The notes under the pieces: generated by a model
What the model was told of the DNA's origin: nothing
Databases searched by the model: none
Seen by the model: only the letters and a program-made list of their open reading frames with translations
Source of the DNA: Curtobacterium aurantiacum
GTDB lineage: Bacteria; Actinomycetota; Actinomycetes; Actinomycetales; Microbacteriaceae
Reading direction: 5' to 3'
DNA length: 64,000 nucleotides
Assembly: GCF_018598555.1 (NCBI RefSeq)
Contig: NZ_JAHEWN010000001.1
Span: forward strand, 310,001-374,000
Position numbers and translations under genes: made by a program
In this document: piece after piece, positions 44,922 to 54,472 of the stretch
How the letters are laid out: each line of letters starts with the position of its first letter
Numbering within the stretch: position 1 is the first letter of the stretch

Positions 44922-47006
44922 CTACCGCAGGAAGGCCGCGGCGACGCCAGCGTCGACGGGCACGTGCAGGCCGGTGGTGTGCGAGAAGTCGTCGGTGCAG
45001 ATGGCGTAGACGGCGTTCGCGACGTTCTCGGGCACGACCTCGCGCTTCAGGATCGTGCGCTGCGCGTAGAACTTGCCGAGGTCCTGCTCCTCGATGCCGT
45101 ACGTCTTGGCGCGGTTGGCGCCCCAGCCGCTCGCGAAGATGCCGGAGCCGCGCACGACGCCGTCGGGGTTGATGCCGTTGACGCGGACGCCGTGCGCACC
45201 GAGCTCGGCCGCGAGCAAGCGCACCTGGTGGGCCTGGTCGGCCTTCGTGGCGGAGTACGCGATGTTGTTCGGCCCGGCGAACACCGAGTTCTTCGACGAG
45301 ATGTACACGATGTCGCCGCCGAGCCCCTGCTCGATGAGCACCTTCGCCGCGGCCTTCGACACCAGGAACGAGCCCTTCGCCATCACGTCGTGCTGCAGGT
45401 CCCAGTCCTGCTCGGTGGTCTCGAGCAGGCTCTTGGACAGCGACAGCCCCGCGTTGTTCACGACGAGGTCGAGGCCGCCGAAGTGCAGCAGGGTCTGCTG
45501 GATCGCCTGCTCGATCGCGGCGGCGTCTGTCACGTTCGCGGCGACGCCGATGGCGTGGTCGAGGCCGCCGATCTCGGCCGCCGCAGCGGTGGCCTTCTCG
45601 AGGTCGAGGTCGGCGATGACGACGGCGGCACCCTCGGCCGCCAGGCGCTTCGCGATCGCCTTGCCGATGCCCGATGCGGCCCCGGTGACCAGGGCGATGC
45701 GCGTCGCGAGCTTCTTGGGCGCGGGCATCCGCTGCAGCTTCGCCTCTTCGAGGGCCCAGTACTCGATCCGGAACTTCTCGGCCTCGTCGATCGGGGCGTA
45801 GGTGCTGACGGACTCGGCGCCGCGCATGACGTTGATCGCGTTGAGGTAGAACTCCCCGGCGACCCGGGCGGTCTGGGCGTCCTTGCCGTACGAGAACATC
45901 CCGACGCCGGGGACCAGCACGATGAGCGGGTCGGCGCCGCGGATCGCGGGACTCGTCTCGTCTGCGTAGCGGTCGTAGTACGCCTGGTAGTCGGCGCGGT
46001 ACTGCTCGTGCAGTTCGTGCAGGCGGGCGGTCTGCTCGTCGACGCTCGCCGAGGCCGGCAGGTCGAGGATGAGCGGCTTGACCTTGGTGCGCAGGAAGTG
46101 GTCCGGGCAGCTGGTGCCGAGGGCCGCGAGTTCCTCGGCGCGTTCGCTCGCGAGGAAGTCGAGCACGACGGCGCTGTCGGTGAAGTGCCCGACGACCGGC
46201 TTGTCGTGCCCGGCGATGCCGCGGATCGTCGGGGCGAGGGCGGCGGCGCGTGCGCGACGTTCGTCGGTCGGCAGTGCTTCGAACCCCGCTCGGACGCCGC
46301 CGAACGGGTCCGCCTTGCCGTGCTCCGCGAGGTACTGCTCGGCGGTGTCGATGATCCAGCGGGAGTTGCCTTGCGCCTCGTCGCTCGTGTCCCCCCACGC
46401 GGTGATGCCGTGGCCGCCGAGGATCGTGCCGATCGCCTGAGGGTGGTCACGCTTGACGCCTGCGATGTCGAGCCCGAGCTGGAATCCGGGTCGGCGCCAC
46501 GGCACCCAGACGACCCGGTCGCCGAAGATCCGCTCGGTCAGGGCCGGACCGTCTGCCGCCGTGGCGATCGCGATGCCGGCGTCGGGGTGCAGGTGATCGA
46601 CGTGGGCGGCGTCGACGAGGGCGTGCATCGCGGTGTCGATCGACGGCGCGGCACCGCCCTTGCCGTGCAGCGTGTAGTCGAAGGCGGCGACCATCTCGTC
46701 CTCGCGCTCGACGCCCGGATAGACTTTTCGCAGGGCTCGTACCCGGTCGACGCGCAGGACCGCGAGGCCCGCCGGGGTGAGGGTGCCGAGGTCGCCCCCG
46801 GAGCCCTTCACCCAGAGCAGCTCGACCGGTTCGCCCGTGACGGGGTCGGTGTCTGTTCCCTTGGCGGAGGTGTTCCCGCCCGCGTAGTTCGTGATCCGCG
46901 GATCCGAGCCGAGCGCGTTCGAGCGCGCGATGAGCGCACTGATCGTCTCGTCTGCATCCGTGAGCTGCGTTGCGGGGTCCACCCGTGCCTCCACTGTGTT
47001 CGTCAT
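44922..47006 (-). CDS. rhaEW: Bifunctional rhamnulose-1-phosphate aldolase / L-lactaldehyde dehydrogenase
   Basis: 694 residues in two parts. The N-terminal class II aldolase domain (about 1-400) has [12 protein letters not shown] and HVDHLHPDA (metal histidines). The C-terminal short-chain dehydrogenase (about 430-694) has [12 protein letters not shown] and the catalytic YSATKAD. RhaEW proteins cleave rhamnulose 1-phosphate to DHAP and L-lactaldehyde and oxidise the latter to L-lactate, a one-protein version of two enterobacterial steps. It follows rhaI by four bases. The symbol is the one used for this fused family in alphaproteobacteria, Bacillus and actinobacteria. Confidence 0.93.
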   Translation of the reverse strand: MTNTVEARVDPATQLTDADETISALIARSNALGSDPRITNYAGGNTSAKGTDTDPVTGEPVELLWVKGSGGDLGTLTPAGLAVLRVDRVRALRKVYPGVEREDEMVAAFDYTLHGKGGAAPSIDTAMHALVDAAHVDHLHPDAGIAIATAADGPALTERIFGDRVVWVPWRRPGFQLGLDIAGVKRDHPQAIGTILGGHGITAWGDTSDEAQGNSRWIIDTAEQYLAEHGKADPFGGVRAGFEALPTDERRARAAALAPTIRGIAGHDKPVVGHFTDSAVVLDFLASERAEELAALGTSCPDHFLRTKVKPLILDLPASASVDEQTARLHELHEQYRADYQAYYDRYADETSPAIRGADPLIVLVPGVGMFSYGKDAQTARVAGEFYLNAINVMRGAESVSTYAPIDEAEKFRIEYWALEEAKLQRMPAPKKLATRIALVTGAASGIGKAIAKRLAAEGAAVVIADLDLEKATAAAAEIGGLDHAIGVAANVTDAAAIEQAIQQTLLHFGGLDLVVNNAGLSLSKSLLETTEQDWDLQHDVMAKGSFLVSKAAAKVLIEQGLGGDIVYISSKNSVFAGPNNIAYSATKADQAHQVRLLAAELGAHGVRVNGINPDGVVRGSGIFASGWGANRAKTYGIEEQDLGKFYAQRTILKREVVPENVANAVYAICTDDFSHTTGLHVPVDAGVAAAFLR

Positions 47007-47010
47007 GTTC

Positions 47011-48183
47011 CTACGCGCCCCAGCCGGCCTGGACGCCGCCGACGCGGTCCTCGGCGATCGACTGCTGGTACCCGGACTCCAGGTACGCGCGCATCGGGTT
47101 CGCCGGCAGCCCGCGGGACTCGCGCCACTCGGCCAGGTCCTTCCGGACGTCGGTCTGGTACGCGTCCATGAAGACCTCGTTCGCGCCCAGGACGTCGTGC
47201 GCCTCTTGTGCGGCGGTCAGTGCGACGCGGTCGAGCAGGAGCGCGCGGGCCGTCATCTCCTGCACGTTGAGCACCGAGCGGATCTGGCCGGGGATCTTGT
47301 CCTCGACGTTGTGGCACTGGTCGAGCATGAACGCCACGTCGGGGTTGTCGTAGCCGCCGCCGCGGATGACCTCGACCAGGATCCGGAACAGCTGGAACGG
47401 GTCCGCGGCGCCAACGATCAGGTCGTCGTCGGCGTAGAAGCGCGAGTTGAAGTCGAAGGATCCGAGCTTGCCGAGGCGCAGGAGCTGCATCACGATGAAC
47501 TCGATGTTCGTGCCGGGGGCGTGGTGGCCGGTGTCGAGGCAGACCATCGCCTTCGGGCCGAGTGCCGCCGTCTGCACGTAGCTGGTGCCCCAGTCGGGGA
47601 CGTCCGTGTGGTAGAACGACGGCTCGAAGAACTTGTACTCGAGCACGAGCCGCTGGTCAGCACCGAGGCGGTCGTAGATCGTGCTGAGCGACTCGTGCAG
47701 GCGGTCCTGGCGGGAGCGCATGTCCTCTTGTCCGGGGTAGTTCGACCCCTCGGCGAGCCAGATCTTCAGGTCGCGGCTGCCGGTGGCGTCCATCACGTCG
47801 ATGCAGCGCAGGTGGTGGTCGATCGCCTTCTGCCGGATCGTCTCGTCGACGTGGGTCAGGGCGCCGAACTTGAAGTCGTCGTCCTGGAACGTGTTCGAGT
47901 TGACGGTGCCGAGCGACACCCCGTGCTCCTCGGCGTGGCGCTTGAGGTCGGCGAAGTCGTCCACCAGGTCCCACGGGATGTGCAGCGCGACGGTGGGGGC
48001 CAGGCCGGTGTACTCGTGCACCTGGGCGGCGTCGGCGATCTTCTCGTACGGGTCGCGCGGGGTGCCCGGCGTGCTGAACACCTTGAAGCGGGTGCCGGAG
48101 TTGCCGAAGGCCCAGCTGGGCAGCTCGATCTGCTGTCGTGCCAGCTGGTCGGCGATGCCGGCGAAGCTCGGGGTCGATGTCAT
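47011..48183 (-). CDS. rhaI: L-rhamnose isomerase, RhaI type
   Basis: 390 residues, of the RhaI (Pseudomonas stutzeri/actinobacterial) rather than the E. coli RhaA type, with KVFSTPGTPRDPYEKI, KIWLAEGSNYPGQ, VLEYKFFEPSFYHTD, LDTGHHAPGTNIEFI and SFDFNSRFYADDD holding the metal-binding Glu, Asp and His residues. It converts L-rhamnose to L-rhamnulose. First gene of the leftward rhaI-rhaEW-rhaB-lldD operon. A LacI-type operator and promoter lie 24-65 bases before its ATG; GAGGAAGTGAC is the ribosome site. Confidence 0.93.
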   Translation of the reverse strand: MTSTPSFAGIADQLARQQIELPSWAFGNSGTRFKVFSTPGTPRDPYEKIADAAQVHEYTGLAPTVALHIPWDLVDDFADLKRHAEEHGVSLGTVNSNTFQDDDFKFGALTHVDETIRQKAIDHHLRCIDVMDATGSRDLKIWLAEGSNYPGQEDMRSRQDRLHESLSTIYDRLGADQRLVLEYKFFEPSFYHTDVPDWGTSYVQTAALGPKAMVCLDTGHHAPGTNIEFIVMQLLRLGKLGSFDFNSRFYADDDLIVGAADPFQLFRILVEVIRGGGYDNPDVAFMLDQCHNVEDKIPGQIRSVLNVQEMTARALLLDRVALTAAQEAHDVLGANEVFMDAYQTDVRKDLAEWRESRGLPANPMRAYLESGYQQSIAEDRVGGVQAGWGA

Positions 48184-48206
48184 CGTGTCACTTCCTCGTG
48201 TGCGAT

Positions 48207-48248
48207 TGAATCGTTTCATACAGTACGGCGCGCGGCGGTCTGCCGCAA
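48207..48248 (-). promoter_or_regulatory. rhaI promoter with LacI-type operator
   Basis: Read leftward: -35 TTGCGG (48248-48243), 17 bases, -10 TACTGT (48225-48220), then the operator TGAAACGATTCA (48218-48207) over the predicted transcription start. The half-sites TGAA/TTCA around a central CG are typical of LacI family sites. The same 12-mer lies before the MFS gene at 57057. Confidence 0.7.
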
Positions 48249-48275
48249 CCGTGGTGGTGTGGTGCCGTTGGTGCC

Positions 48276-48344
48276 GCAAACACCGGTGTTCACGTGTTGA
48301 ACACGCGCGTTCGGGGGTTCGACGCGCGAACACCGGTGTTTTGC
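48276..48344. repeat. Nested palindromes between rhamnosidase end and rhaI promoter
   Basis: AACACCGGTGTT occurs twice (48279-48290 and 48329-48340), each a perfect palindrome, and the segment between them contains GTTGAACACGCGCGTTC and its near complement, so the whole stretch can fold into one long stem or two small ones. It begins 12 bases past the rhamnosidase stop and would act as its terminator, but it could also be a double operator. Confidence 0.6.
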
Positions 48345-48355
48345 GAGCCAGGGGC

Positions 48356-50674
48356 CTACGCGGCGGGGACCGCGGCGGGGGCGCGGAGGTCGTGCGTTCC
48401 GCCGCCGACCCGCTGCTCGGGGACACCCGGCAGGCGCACCACGGCCGAGACGCCCTCGGGCACGGTCGCCCGGACGCGCAACTCCCCGTCGACGAGCTCC
48501 CACCGCACGGCGACGTGCCCGTGCACGGTGTCGAGCGAGGTCTCCGCCCACGTCAGTCCACCGCCCGGCTGCGGGGCGATGAGCACGGACTCGTACCCCG
48601 GCGACAGCGGCGACAGGCCACCCACCACCCGGTGCATCCAGTCCGCCACGGCACCGAGTGCGTAGTGGTTGAACGAGGTCATCTCACCCGGGTTGATCGT
48701 GCCGTCCGGCAGCATCGAGTCCCACCGCTCCCACACCGTCGTCGCGCCCATCGTCACCGGGTACAGCCACGACGGGCACTCCGTCTGCAGCAGCAGCCGG
48801 TAGGCGTCCTCCAGGTGGCCCGTCTGCGTCAGCGCGTCGGTGATGAACGGGGTCCCGGCGAAGCCCGTCGAGATCCGGTACCCGGACGCCTCGACCAACT
48901 CGGCGAGACGGTCGCCGGCCACGGCCTGCTCCTGCTCGGACAGGATCCCGAACACGATCGCCAGCGTGCACACCGTGGTCGCGTCCGACAGGATCCGCCC
49001 GTCGTCCTGCAGGTAGTGGGTGCGGAACCCGGCCTGGAGGCGCGTGGCGAGTTCCCGGAACTCCGCTGCTTCCGCCTCGTGACCGCCCAACAGCTCCGCC
49101 GCGTCCGCCACGATCGTCGCGGACCGGTAGGCGCAGATCGTCGCGACGACGCCCTTGTCGGCCTTCGCGTCGGCCGGGGCCTCGGGCGGGGCGTCCGGGT
49201 CGAGCCAGTCGCCGAACTGGAACACGGTGTCCCACAGGTCTTCCGGGGACAGGTGGTCACGGACCCGGCGCAGGTGTGCGGCCATCGAGTCGAACTGCTC
49301 CTCGAGCACCGCGGTGTCGCCGTACGCCTGGTACAGGGTCCACGGCACCCAGACGCCGGCGTCCGACCAGACGGCGGTCGCGTCGGGCTTGCCGAAGTCC
49401 TCGGCGGGGGAGTACTTCAGCACGTCCGGCACCACGAACGGGATGACCCCGTCGGCGTGCTGCTGCTCGAGCCAGACGTCGCGCAGCCAGTCGGCCAGGA
49501 ACGTCCGCGTGTCGAACAGGTACGAGGCCGTCGGGGCGAACGCGGCGATGTCGCCCGTCCAGCCGAGTCGCTCGTCGCGCTGCGGGCAGTCCGTCGGCAC
49601 GCTCAGGAAGTTGCCCTGCATGCCCCGGACGACGTTGTCGTGGAAGGTGTTCAGCAGCTCGTGGCTCGACGCGAACGTGCCCGTGCGGGTGAGGTCCGAC
49701 CCGACCTGCACGGCGGTGACCGCGGCGCGGAGCTCGTCGTGGCTGCCCGGCCAGCCGTCGACCTGCGCGTAGCGGAACCCGTGGAACGTGAAGCGGGGCT
49801 CGAACGTCTCGGGCTCGTCGTCACCGCGCAGGGTGAAGTGGTCCGTCGCCTTCGCGGTGCGCAAGGGGCGGGTGCCGAGCTCGTCGTGCTCGAGCACCTC
49901 GGCGTGCTGCAGGGTGAGCACGGTGCCGGCTTGACCGGTCGCGGTGACCCGGAGCCACCCGACCAGGTTCACGCCGAAGTCGAGCAGGGTGGCTCCCGAC
50001 GGGCTCGTCCAGATCGCCACCGGGGCGATCTCGGCGAGCGGGCGCACCGGCGGCACCGTGTCGGCGACGAGTTCGCGCTCGCCGATGTCGACCGTGTGCA
50101 CCGTGCTCGTCCGACCCCGGTGGCCGTCGACGCTGGGCACGGTGACCTCGCCGGGCGTCAGGAACGAGCCGTCGCGGAGTCGGGCGTCGATGTCCTGCCC
50201 GTCGTAGAGCTGGTCCGCGGTGATCGCGCTCGACAGGGCCTGCCAGTCGGTGTCGGTCGTGACGTGCTGCTCGTGCCCGTCGGCGAAGGTGATCCGGAGC
50301 TCGGCGAAGCCGGCGCGCTCGTCGGTGTACCAGCCGCCACCGCCGCCCCAGGCCAGGCGTCCGGCGGCCCAGCCGTTGCCGACGACGAGCGCGAGCACGG
50401 CCGGCTGGCCGGGGAGCGTGTCGGACAGGTGCTCGGTGACGTCGTGCGAGACGACGCGGATGCGCCACTCGTAGCTCGTCCACCCCGGTTCGAGCAGGTG
50501 GTCGGAGACGCGCTGCCCGCCGAGCCAGGCCTCGACGACGCCGAGGGCGCTGACGTCGAGGGTGGCGGCGGTGACGGCGCCGTGGCCGTCGTCGAGGGGG
50601 AACTCCCGACGCAGGATCGGGGCGCTGCCGAGGTCGGTGTCGGCCGCGATGAACGGTGCGGTCCAGGTGGTCAT
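48356..50674 (-). CDS. Alpha-L-rhamnosidase, glycoside hydrolase family 78
   Basis: 772 residues without signal peptide, so probably intracellular. The N-terminal beta domains (to about residue 300) include EWRIRVVSHDVTEHL and GNGWAAGRLAW. The alpha/alpha barrel shows the GH78 catalytic region VPTDCPQRDERLGWTGDIAAF and, further on, WSDAGVWVPWTLYQAYGD and NHYALGAVADWMH. It removes terminal L-rhamnose from glycosides such as plant flavonoid rhamnosides after uptake by the ABC importer upstream. It is somewhat shorter than the usual 850-1000 residues. The 119-base gap to the permease gene has no clear hairpin, so it is likely in the same transcript. Confidence 0.92.
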   Translation of the reverse strand: MTTWTAPFIAADTDLGSAPILRREFPLDDGHGAVTAATLDVSALGVVEAWLGGQRVSDHLLEPGWTSYEWRIRVVSHDVTEHLSDTLPGQPAVLALVVGNGWAAGRLAWGGGGGWYTDERAGFAELRITFADGHEQHVTTDTDWQALSSAITADQLYDGQDIDARLRDGSFLTPGEVTVPSVDGHRGRTSTVHTVDIGERELVADTVPPVRPLAEIAPVAIWTSPSGATLLDFGVNLVGWLRVTATGQAGTVLTLQHAEVLEHDELGTRPLRTAKATDHFTLRGDDEPETFEPRFTFHGFRYAQVDGWPGSHDELRAAVTAVQVGSDLTRTGTFASSHELLNTFHDNVVRGMQGNFLSVPTDCPQRDERLGWTGDIAAFAPTASYLFDTRTFLADWLRDVWLEQQHADGVIPFVVPDVLKYSPAEDFGKPDATAVWSDAGVWVPWTLYQAYGDTAVLEEQFDSMAAHLRRVRDHLSPEDLWDTVFQFGDWLDPDAPPEAPADAKADKGVVATICAYRSATIVADAAELLGGHEAEAAEFRELATRLQAGFRTHYLQDDGRILSDATTVCTLAIVFGILSEQEQAVAGDRLAELVEASGYRISTGFAGTPFITDALTQTGHLEDAYRLLLQTECPSWLYPVTMGATTVWERWDSMLPDGTINPGEMTSFNHYALGAVADWMHRVVGGLSPLSPGYESVLIAPQPGGGLTWAETSLDTVHGHVAVRWELVDGELRVRATVPEGVSAVVRLPGVPEQRVGGGTHDLRAPAAVPAA

Positions 50675-50793
50675 GTGGTGGTCCTTTCACGCGACCGGTC
50701 GTCGTCGACCGGTGCGGGGGTCGTGGCCCCGGCCGTCCGCCCGGGTGGGCGGTGTGGCGGAGGCGGGTCGCGCCTCCAGGCCGGGGTGGGCGG

Positions 50794-51705
50794 TCAGCCC
50801 TTGACGGCGCCGCTGGTCATGCCGGCGACGATCTGACGGTTGAAGAAGACGTAGAGGATCAGCGGCGGGATCGTGATGAGCAGCACGTCGGTGAACAGCA
50901 GGTTCAGCTGGCTGACCGACTGGCTCTGGAACGCGTAGAGCGTCTGCTGCACCGTCGCGTTCTCGGACCCCGGCAGGAAGTACAGCGGGTTCGTGAAGTC
51001 GTTGAACACCGTCACCGACTGCACGAGCACGACCGTGATGATCACCGGCTTGAGCAGTGGCAGCACCACCCCGAAGAACAGGCGGATCGGGCCGGCGCCG
51101 TCGAGCACGGCGGCCTCGTCGAGTTCCTTCGGGATCGTCGCGACGAACGCCCGGAACAGCAGGATGCAGAACGACAGGCCGAAGGTCGCCTCGATGAGGA
51201 TCATCCCGCCCATGGTCTTGAACAGGTTGAGCCCCTGCAGCACCCAGATGGTCGGCACGATCGCCGGCGGCACGATGAGCCCCGCCAGCACGAAGAAGTT
51301 GATCAGGCCGTTCCACCGGCTCGGCCGCCGCTGCAGGACGTACCCGACCATCGCGGAGAACACGACCATGACGGTGACGCTGCCGACGGTGAGCAGGGCG
51401 CTGTTCCAGAACGCGCGGAGGATCCCGCCGTCGCCGCTCTGGAACACCGCCTGCAGGTTCTGCCACAGCTGCCAGTCGGTCGGCAGGCTGAAGCCGAGCT
51501 GGTTCGCCTCGGCGGGGTTCTTCGCCGCCTGGAGCAGGACGAAGACGAACGGCACCAGGAACACGACGAAGCTGACGACGATGGCGATCGAGCCGATGAT
51601 CCACCGGCGGGCGCGCCCGGGGTGGCGGGACCGGCTCGCCGGTGTCGGGCGGCGGCTGTCGGACGCCGGCGCGTGGCCGGTCCCGGGGGTGGTGACGGCG
51701 GTCAC
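50794..51705 (-). CDS. Sugar (rhamnoside?) ABC permease, MalG type
   Basis: 303 residues from the GTG at 51705 (GTGA overlap with the MalF-type gene). Six helices after a Ser/Arg/Pro-rich N-terminus. Coupling motif KELDEAAVLDGAGPIRLFFGVVLPLL; C-terminal RQIVAGMTSGAVKG is the standard MalG ending. Works with the next-listed permease and the lipoprotein in import, most likely of rhamnose-containing glycosides, given the GH78 gene downstream. No ATPase is encoded here. Confidence 0.92.
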   Translation of the reverse strand: MTAVTTPGTGHAPASDSRRPTPASRSRHPGRARRWIIGSIAIVVSFVVFLVPFVFVLLQAAKNPAEANQLGFSLPTDWQLWQNLQAVFQSGDGGILRAFWNSALLTVGSVTVMVVFSAMVGYVLQRRPSRWNGLINFFVLAGLIVPPAIVPTIWVLQGLNLFKTMGGMILIEATFGLSFCILLFRAFVATIPKELDEAAVLDGAGPIRLFFGVVLPLLKPVIITVVLVQSVTVFNDFTNPLYFLPGSENATVQQTLYAFQSQSVSQLNLLFTDVLLITIPPLILYVFFNRQIVAGMTSGAVKG

Positions 51706-52643
51706 AGGTCCGCCTCCTTGCGGTTGAGGAGCCACGAGATGGGCACCATGATCGCCGTGACGACGACGAACAGGACCACGTTGCCGGCGGTGGACAGGCC
51801 GTAGAACCCGGCCTGGTACTGCTTGTAGATCACGCTCGCGATCACGTCGCTCGTGAACCCCGGCCCGCCGCCGGTCATCGCCCAGATCAGGTCGAACGAC
51901 CGCAGGCCGCCGATGAGCGACAGGATGATGACGGTGCCCATCGCGGGGCGGGACAGCGGCAACGTGATGTTCCGGAAGGTCGACCACGCGCTCGCGCCGT
52001 CGACCCGTGCCGCCTCGAAGTACTCCTGCGGGATCGCCACGATGCCGGCGATGAAGATGAGCGTCGCGATGCCGACGCCCTTCCAGACGTCCACCGCGGC
52101 GACGCTCCACAGGGCGAGCGCCGGGTCGGTCAGCCACCCGGGGGTGGGCAGGCCGACCGAACCCAGCACACCGTTGATGATCCCGTGGAACGGGTCCATC
52201 AGCGCCTTGAACGTGATGCCGATGCCGATGGTCGACACGAGCACCGGGAAGAACACGACCGCCCGCAGGTAGCCGCGCCCCAGCACGGGCGACGTGAGGA
52301 GCAGGGCGAGGGCGAGTCCGAGGACCACCTTCGCCGCGCTCGTCACGAAGCCGTACTGGAAGGTGTGCACGAACCCGGAGACGAGCTGCGGGTCCTGGAA
52401 GAACCGGACGAAGTTGTCGAAGCCGATGAAGGTCTGGTCGAACAGCGTCCAGCGGGTGAGCGAGAAGTAGAACCCGGCGAAGGTCGGGACCGCGAAGAAC
52501 ACGACGTACAGCGCGATCGCGGGGATGAAGAACCACGCGGGGTAGAACGAGCGCATCCGCTTGCGCGCTGGCCCGGGGCGGCCGGCCTTGCGTGTCTGCG
52601 GCGGGGCCACCGCCGTCGTGAGGGTCGCGGTCACACCGATCAC
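51702..52643 (-). CDS. Sugar (rhamnoside?) ABC permease, MalF type
   Basis: 313 residues if the GTG at 52643, which overlaps the binding-protein stop as GTGA, is used; a GTG at 52634 gives 310. Six helices; the coupling motif is PQEYFEAARVDGASAWSTFRNITLPL. GGPGFTSDVIAS in the loop before the last helices is typical of MalF-type proteins. Pairs with the MalG-type protein. Confidence 0.92.
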   Translation of the reverse strand: MIGVTATLTTAVAPPQTRKAGRPGPARKRMRSFYPAWFFIPAIALYVVFFAVPTFAGFYFSLTRWTLFDQTFIGFDNFVRFFQDPQLVSGFVHTFQYGFVTSAAKVVLGLALALLLTSPVLGRGYLRAVVFFPVLVSTIGIGITFKALMDPFHGIINGVLGSVGLPTPGWLTDPALALWSVAAVDVWKGVGIATLIFIAGIVAIPQEYFEAARVDGASAWSTFRNITLPLSRPAMGTVIILSLIGGLRSFDLIWAMTGGGPGFTSDVIASVIYKQYQAGFYGLSTAGNVVLFVVVTAIMVPISWLLNRKEADL

Positions 52644-53959
52644 CAGCCCTTGATGCCGAGCTGCTGTGCCTGCTGGACGACGTCGTCGTCGTACTGGTCG
52701 GCGCCCTTGCTCGCGGAGGTGATGCCCGAGCCGACCTGCACGCAGATCTTCTCGAGGTTCGGGCCCTTGATCGGGGACAGGAACTCGAGCGCGGGGCTCG
52801 CCTTGCCGTCGTCCAGGTACTTCTGCAGGTCGTCGATCATCGGGGGCACGTCGTCCGGCAGCGAGCAGGTCGAGATGACGTACGGGCCGGCGGGGGTACC
52901 GGTGTCGTTCTGCACCTGGCAGCCCTCGGTGGAGTTCGCGAAGGCGACGAACTTCTTCGCCGCCGCCAGCTTGTCGCCCGTGGTCGTCTTCGGGATGTAC
53001 AGGCCGTTCGGCTCCCAGATCGTCAGGTTCGTGTCCGCGGCGTCCTCGGCGGGCAGGGCGAACGCTCCGATGTCGTCGACGGCGTCGGGGGAGTCCTGCT
53101 GGATCGCGGAGATCGCGTTCGTGAGCATTGGGTACTGCGCGCCGGTGCCGTCGGCCAGCATCTTCAGACCGTTCGCCTGCGTGGCCGAGGCGTAGTCCTC
53201 GTTGTAGAGGTCCTTGTCCTTGCCCTCGGCGAGGTGCTCGAACCCGGCGAGTGCGGGTTCGTCGGCGTAGGACTCCTTGTTGGCGGTGTAGTCGTCCGCC
53301 CACTTCTCGTCCTGTGCGGTGATGTTCGCGAAGTCGCCGAGGACGAACAGCTGGCTGGTCCAGGTGTCGCCGTAGGTCTGGATGATCGGGGCGACGTCGC
53401 CGGCGTCCTTGATCTTCTCGCTGTTGCTGATGAACTCGTCCCACGTGGTCGGGACCTCGAGGCCGAGGTCGTCGTAGACCTTCGTGTTGTAGAGCACCGC
53501 ACCGCCGAAGCTCGTGCCGAACGGGGCGCCGTACATGCCCTTGTCGGTGCTGACGACCTTGGTGAACTGCGGGTCGACGTCGCCCGCCCACTTCTCGTCG
53601 GACAGGTCCACCAGGGTGTTGTCCGGGTTGAGGGCCTGCATGAGCGAGCCGGAGTTGTAGTTGAAGACGTCGGCGGCCTCGCCGGTCGACAGCCGGGTCT
53701 TGATCAGGTTGTCGCCGTCGGTGCCCTGGGGCCGGGTGTCGAACTTGACGGTGATGTCGGTGTTGGCCTTCTCGAAGGCCTCGATGAGCGGCTTCGCGGT
53801 GGCCGCGGTGGCCGGGGCGTTGTCGGCCTGGTAGGTGATCTCGACCTTGCCGCCGCCTTCGTCGGCGGAGCCGCCGGACGAGCACGCTGCGAGCCCGCCG
53901 ATCAGGACCGTCGCGCCGCCGATGGCGATCGCGCGCTTGGTCATGGAACGAACTGACAT
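52640..53959 (-). CDS. Sugar ABC transporter substrate-binding lipoprotein
   Basis: 439 residues. Sec-type lipoprotein signal with lipobox LAAC (Cys26) and a SSGGSADEGGG linker. The mature part is SBP family 1 with FEKANTDITVKFDTRPQG near the start and LPAEDAADTNLTIWEPNGLYIPKT. Two cysteine pairs in the C-terminal third (EGCQV with STCSL, and KICVQ) are unusual for the family. AGGAGG precedes the ATG and a CCCGGGG hairpin lies in the leader. First gene of the importer-rhamnosidase operon. Confidence 0.92.
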   Translation of the reverse strand: MSVRSMTKRAIAIGGATVLIGGLAACSSGGSADEGGGKVEITYQADNAPATAATAKPLIEAFEKANTDITVKFDTRPQGTDGDNLIKTRLSTGEAADVFNYNSGSLMQALNPDNTLVDLSDEKWAGDVDPQFTKVVSTDKGMYGAPFGTSFGGAVLYNTKVYDDLGLEVPTTWDEFISNSEKIKDAGDVAPIIQTYGDTWTSQLFVLGDFANITAQDEKWADDYTANKESYADEPALAGFEHLAEGKDKDLYNEDYASATQANGLKMLADGTGAQYPMLTNAISAIQQDSPDAVDDIGAFALPAEDAADTNLTIWEPNGLYIPKTTTGDKLAAAKKFVAFANSTEGCQVQNDTGTPAGPYVISTCSLPDDVPPMIDDLQKYLDDGKASPALEFLSPIKGPNLEKICVQVGSGITSASKGADQYDDDVVQQAQQLGIKGW

Positions 53960-54049
53960 TCCTTACCTCCTCGTAAGGCCCGGGGCTGGGGTACCCCGGG
54001 TGAAACGGACCCGGATCCCGCGCCGTCGCGGAGTCCGGTTACTGCGTTT

Positions 54050-54098
54050 TAGAACGTTTCAATCAGGATGGAACCATGCGGATTGAAGCGTGTCAATC
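54050..54098 (-). promoter_or_regulatory. Promoter of the importer operon with two LacI-type dyads
   Basis: Read leftward: TTGACA (54096-54091), 17 bases, TTCCAT (54073-54068). The dyad GATTGA-AGCGTG-TCAATC (54081-54098) overlaps the -35 box, and TGAAACGTTCTA (54061-54050) lies at the predicted transcription start. The second shares TGAAACG with the operators at 48207 and 57057. Two sites 30 bases apart, three helical turns, fit repression by a LacI-type dimer pair. Confidence 0.7.
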
Positions 54099-54198
54099 GC
54101 TGTGCCGATTTCGTTACGCGATCCCGCGGAGCGGGGTGCGGGGTGGTGCGGGGCGGGCGCTCGCTTGCCCGCTCGCTCGCTCGCTCGTCCATCCGTCC

Positions 54199-54261
54199 GG
54201 TGCGAGGTTCCACACTCCGTGACGGGCGCGCGGGCTCGCACGGAGTGCGGAACCTCGCACC
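54199..54261. repeat. Family B inverted repeat
   Basis: Arms 54199-54221 (starting GGTGCGAGGTTCC) and 54239-54261 (ending GGAACCTCGCACC), 23 bases each with one mismatch, loop of 17. Second copy of the family after 9159. Confidence 0.75.
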
Positions 54262-54310
54262 GAGCCGACGCGCGGTGCTGCACCGTGCGGTGGTCGCGCC
54301 GCCCGCCGGC

Positions 54311-54350
54311 CGGGAGGCCCGTGTCGGCCCCGTCCCGCGCCTCCCGTCCG
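54311..54350. repeat. Degenerate family A repeat
   Basis: CGGGAGGCCCG and GCGCCTCCCGTCC arms with a GC-rich, poorly paired middle, followed by GGTCGCGTCC, the family A flank. It lies downstream of the LacI gene end. Confidence 0.6.
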
Positions 54351-54370
54351 GTGCCCGGTCGCGTCCGCGG

Positions 54371-54472
54371 GGCGAGTCTCGGCTCCGCGGGCAGGATGCG
54401 GCCGTCCGGGGGCGAGGGCGAGGGCGAGGGCGAGTCTCGGCTCCGCGGGCAGGATGCGGCCGTCCGGGGGCG
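54371..54472. repeat. 58-bp tandem duplication with GGGCGA hexamers
   Basis: GGCGAGTCTCGGCTCCGCGG and the following bases occur at 54371 and again at 54429, an offset of 58, nearly identical over 44 bases. The spacer between them is four GGGCGA hexamers (54409-54433). The array lies in the noncoding stretch before the LacI gene end; a further GAGTCTCGGCTGG stub follows at 54491. Confidence 0.75.

Noticed and set aside
48317-48330. GGTTCGA-like sequence as tRNA T-loop
   Set aside because: No acceptor, D-arm or anticodon arm can be formed around it; part of the palindromic stretch.
54171-54187. GCTC microsatellite as phase-variable switch
   Set aside because: It lies more than 200 bases upstream of any start and outside the promoter, so slippage would have no obvious effect.
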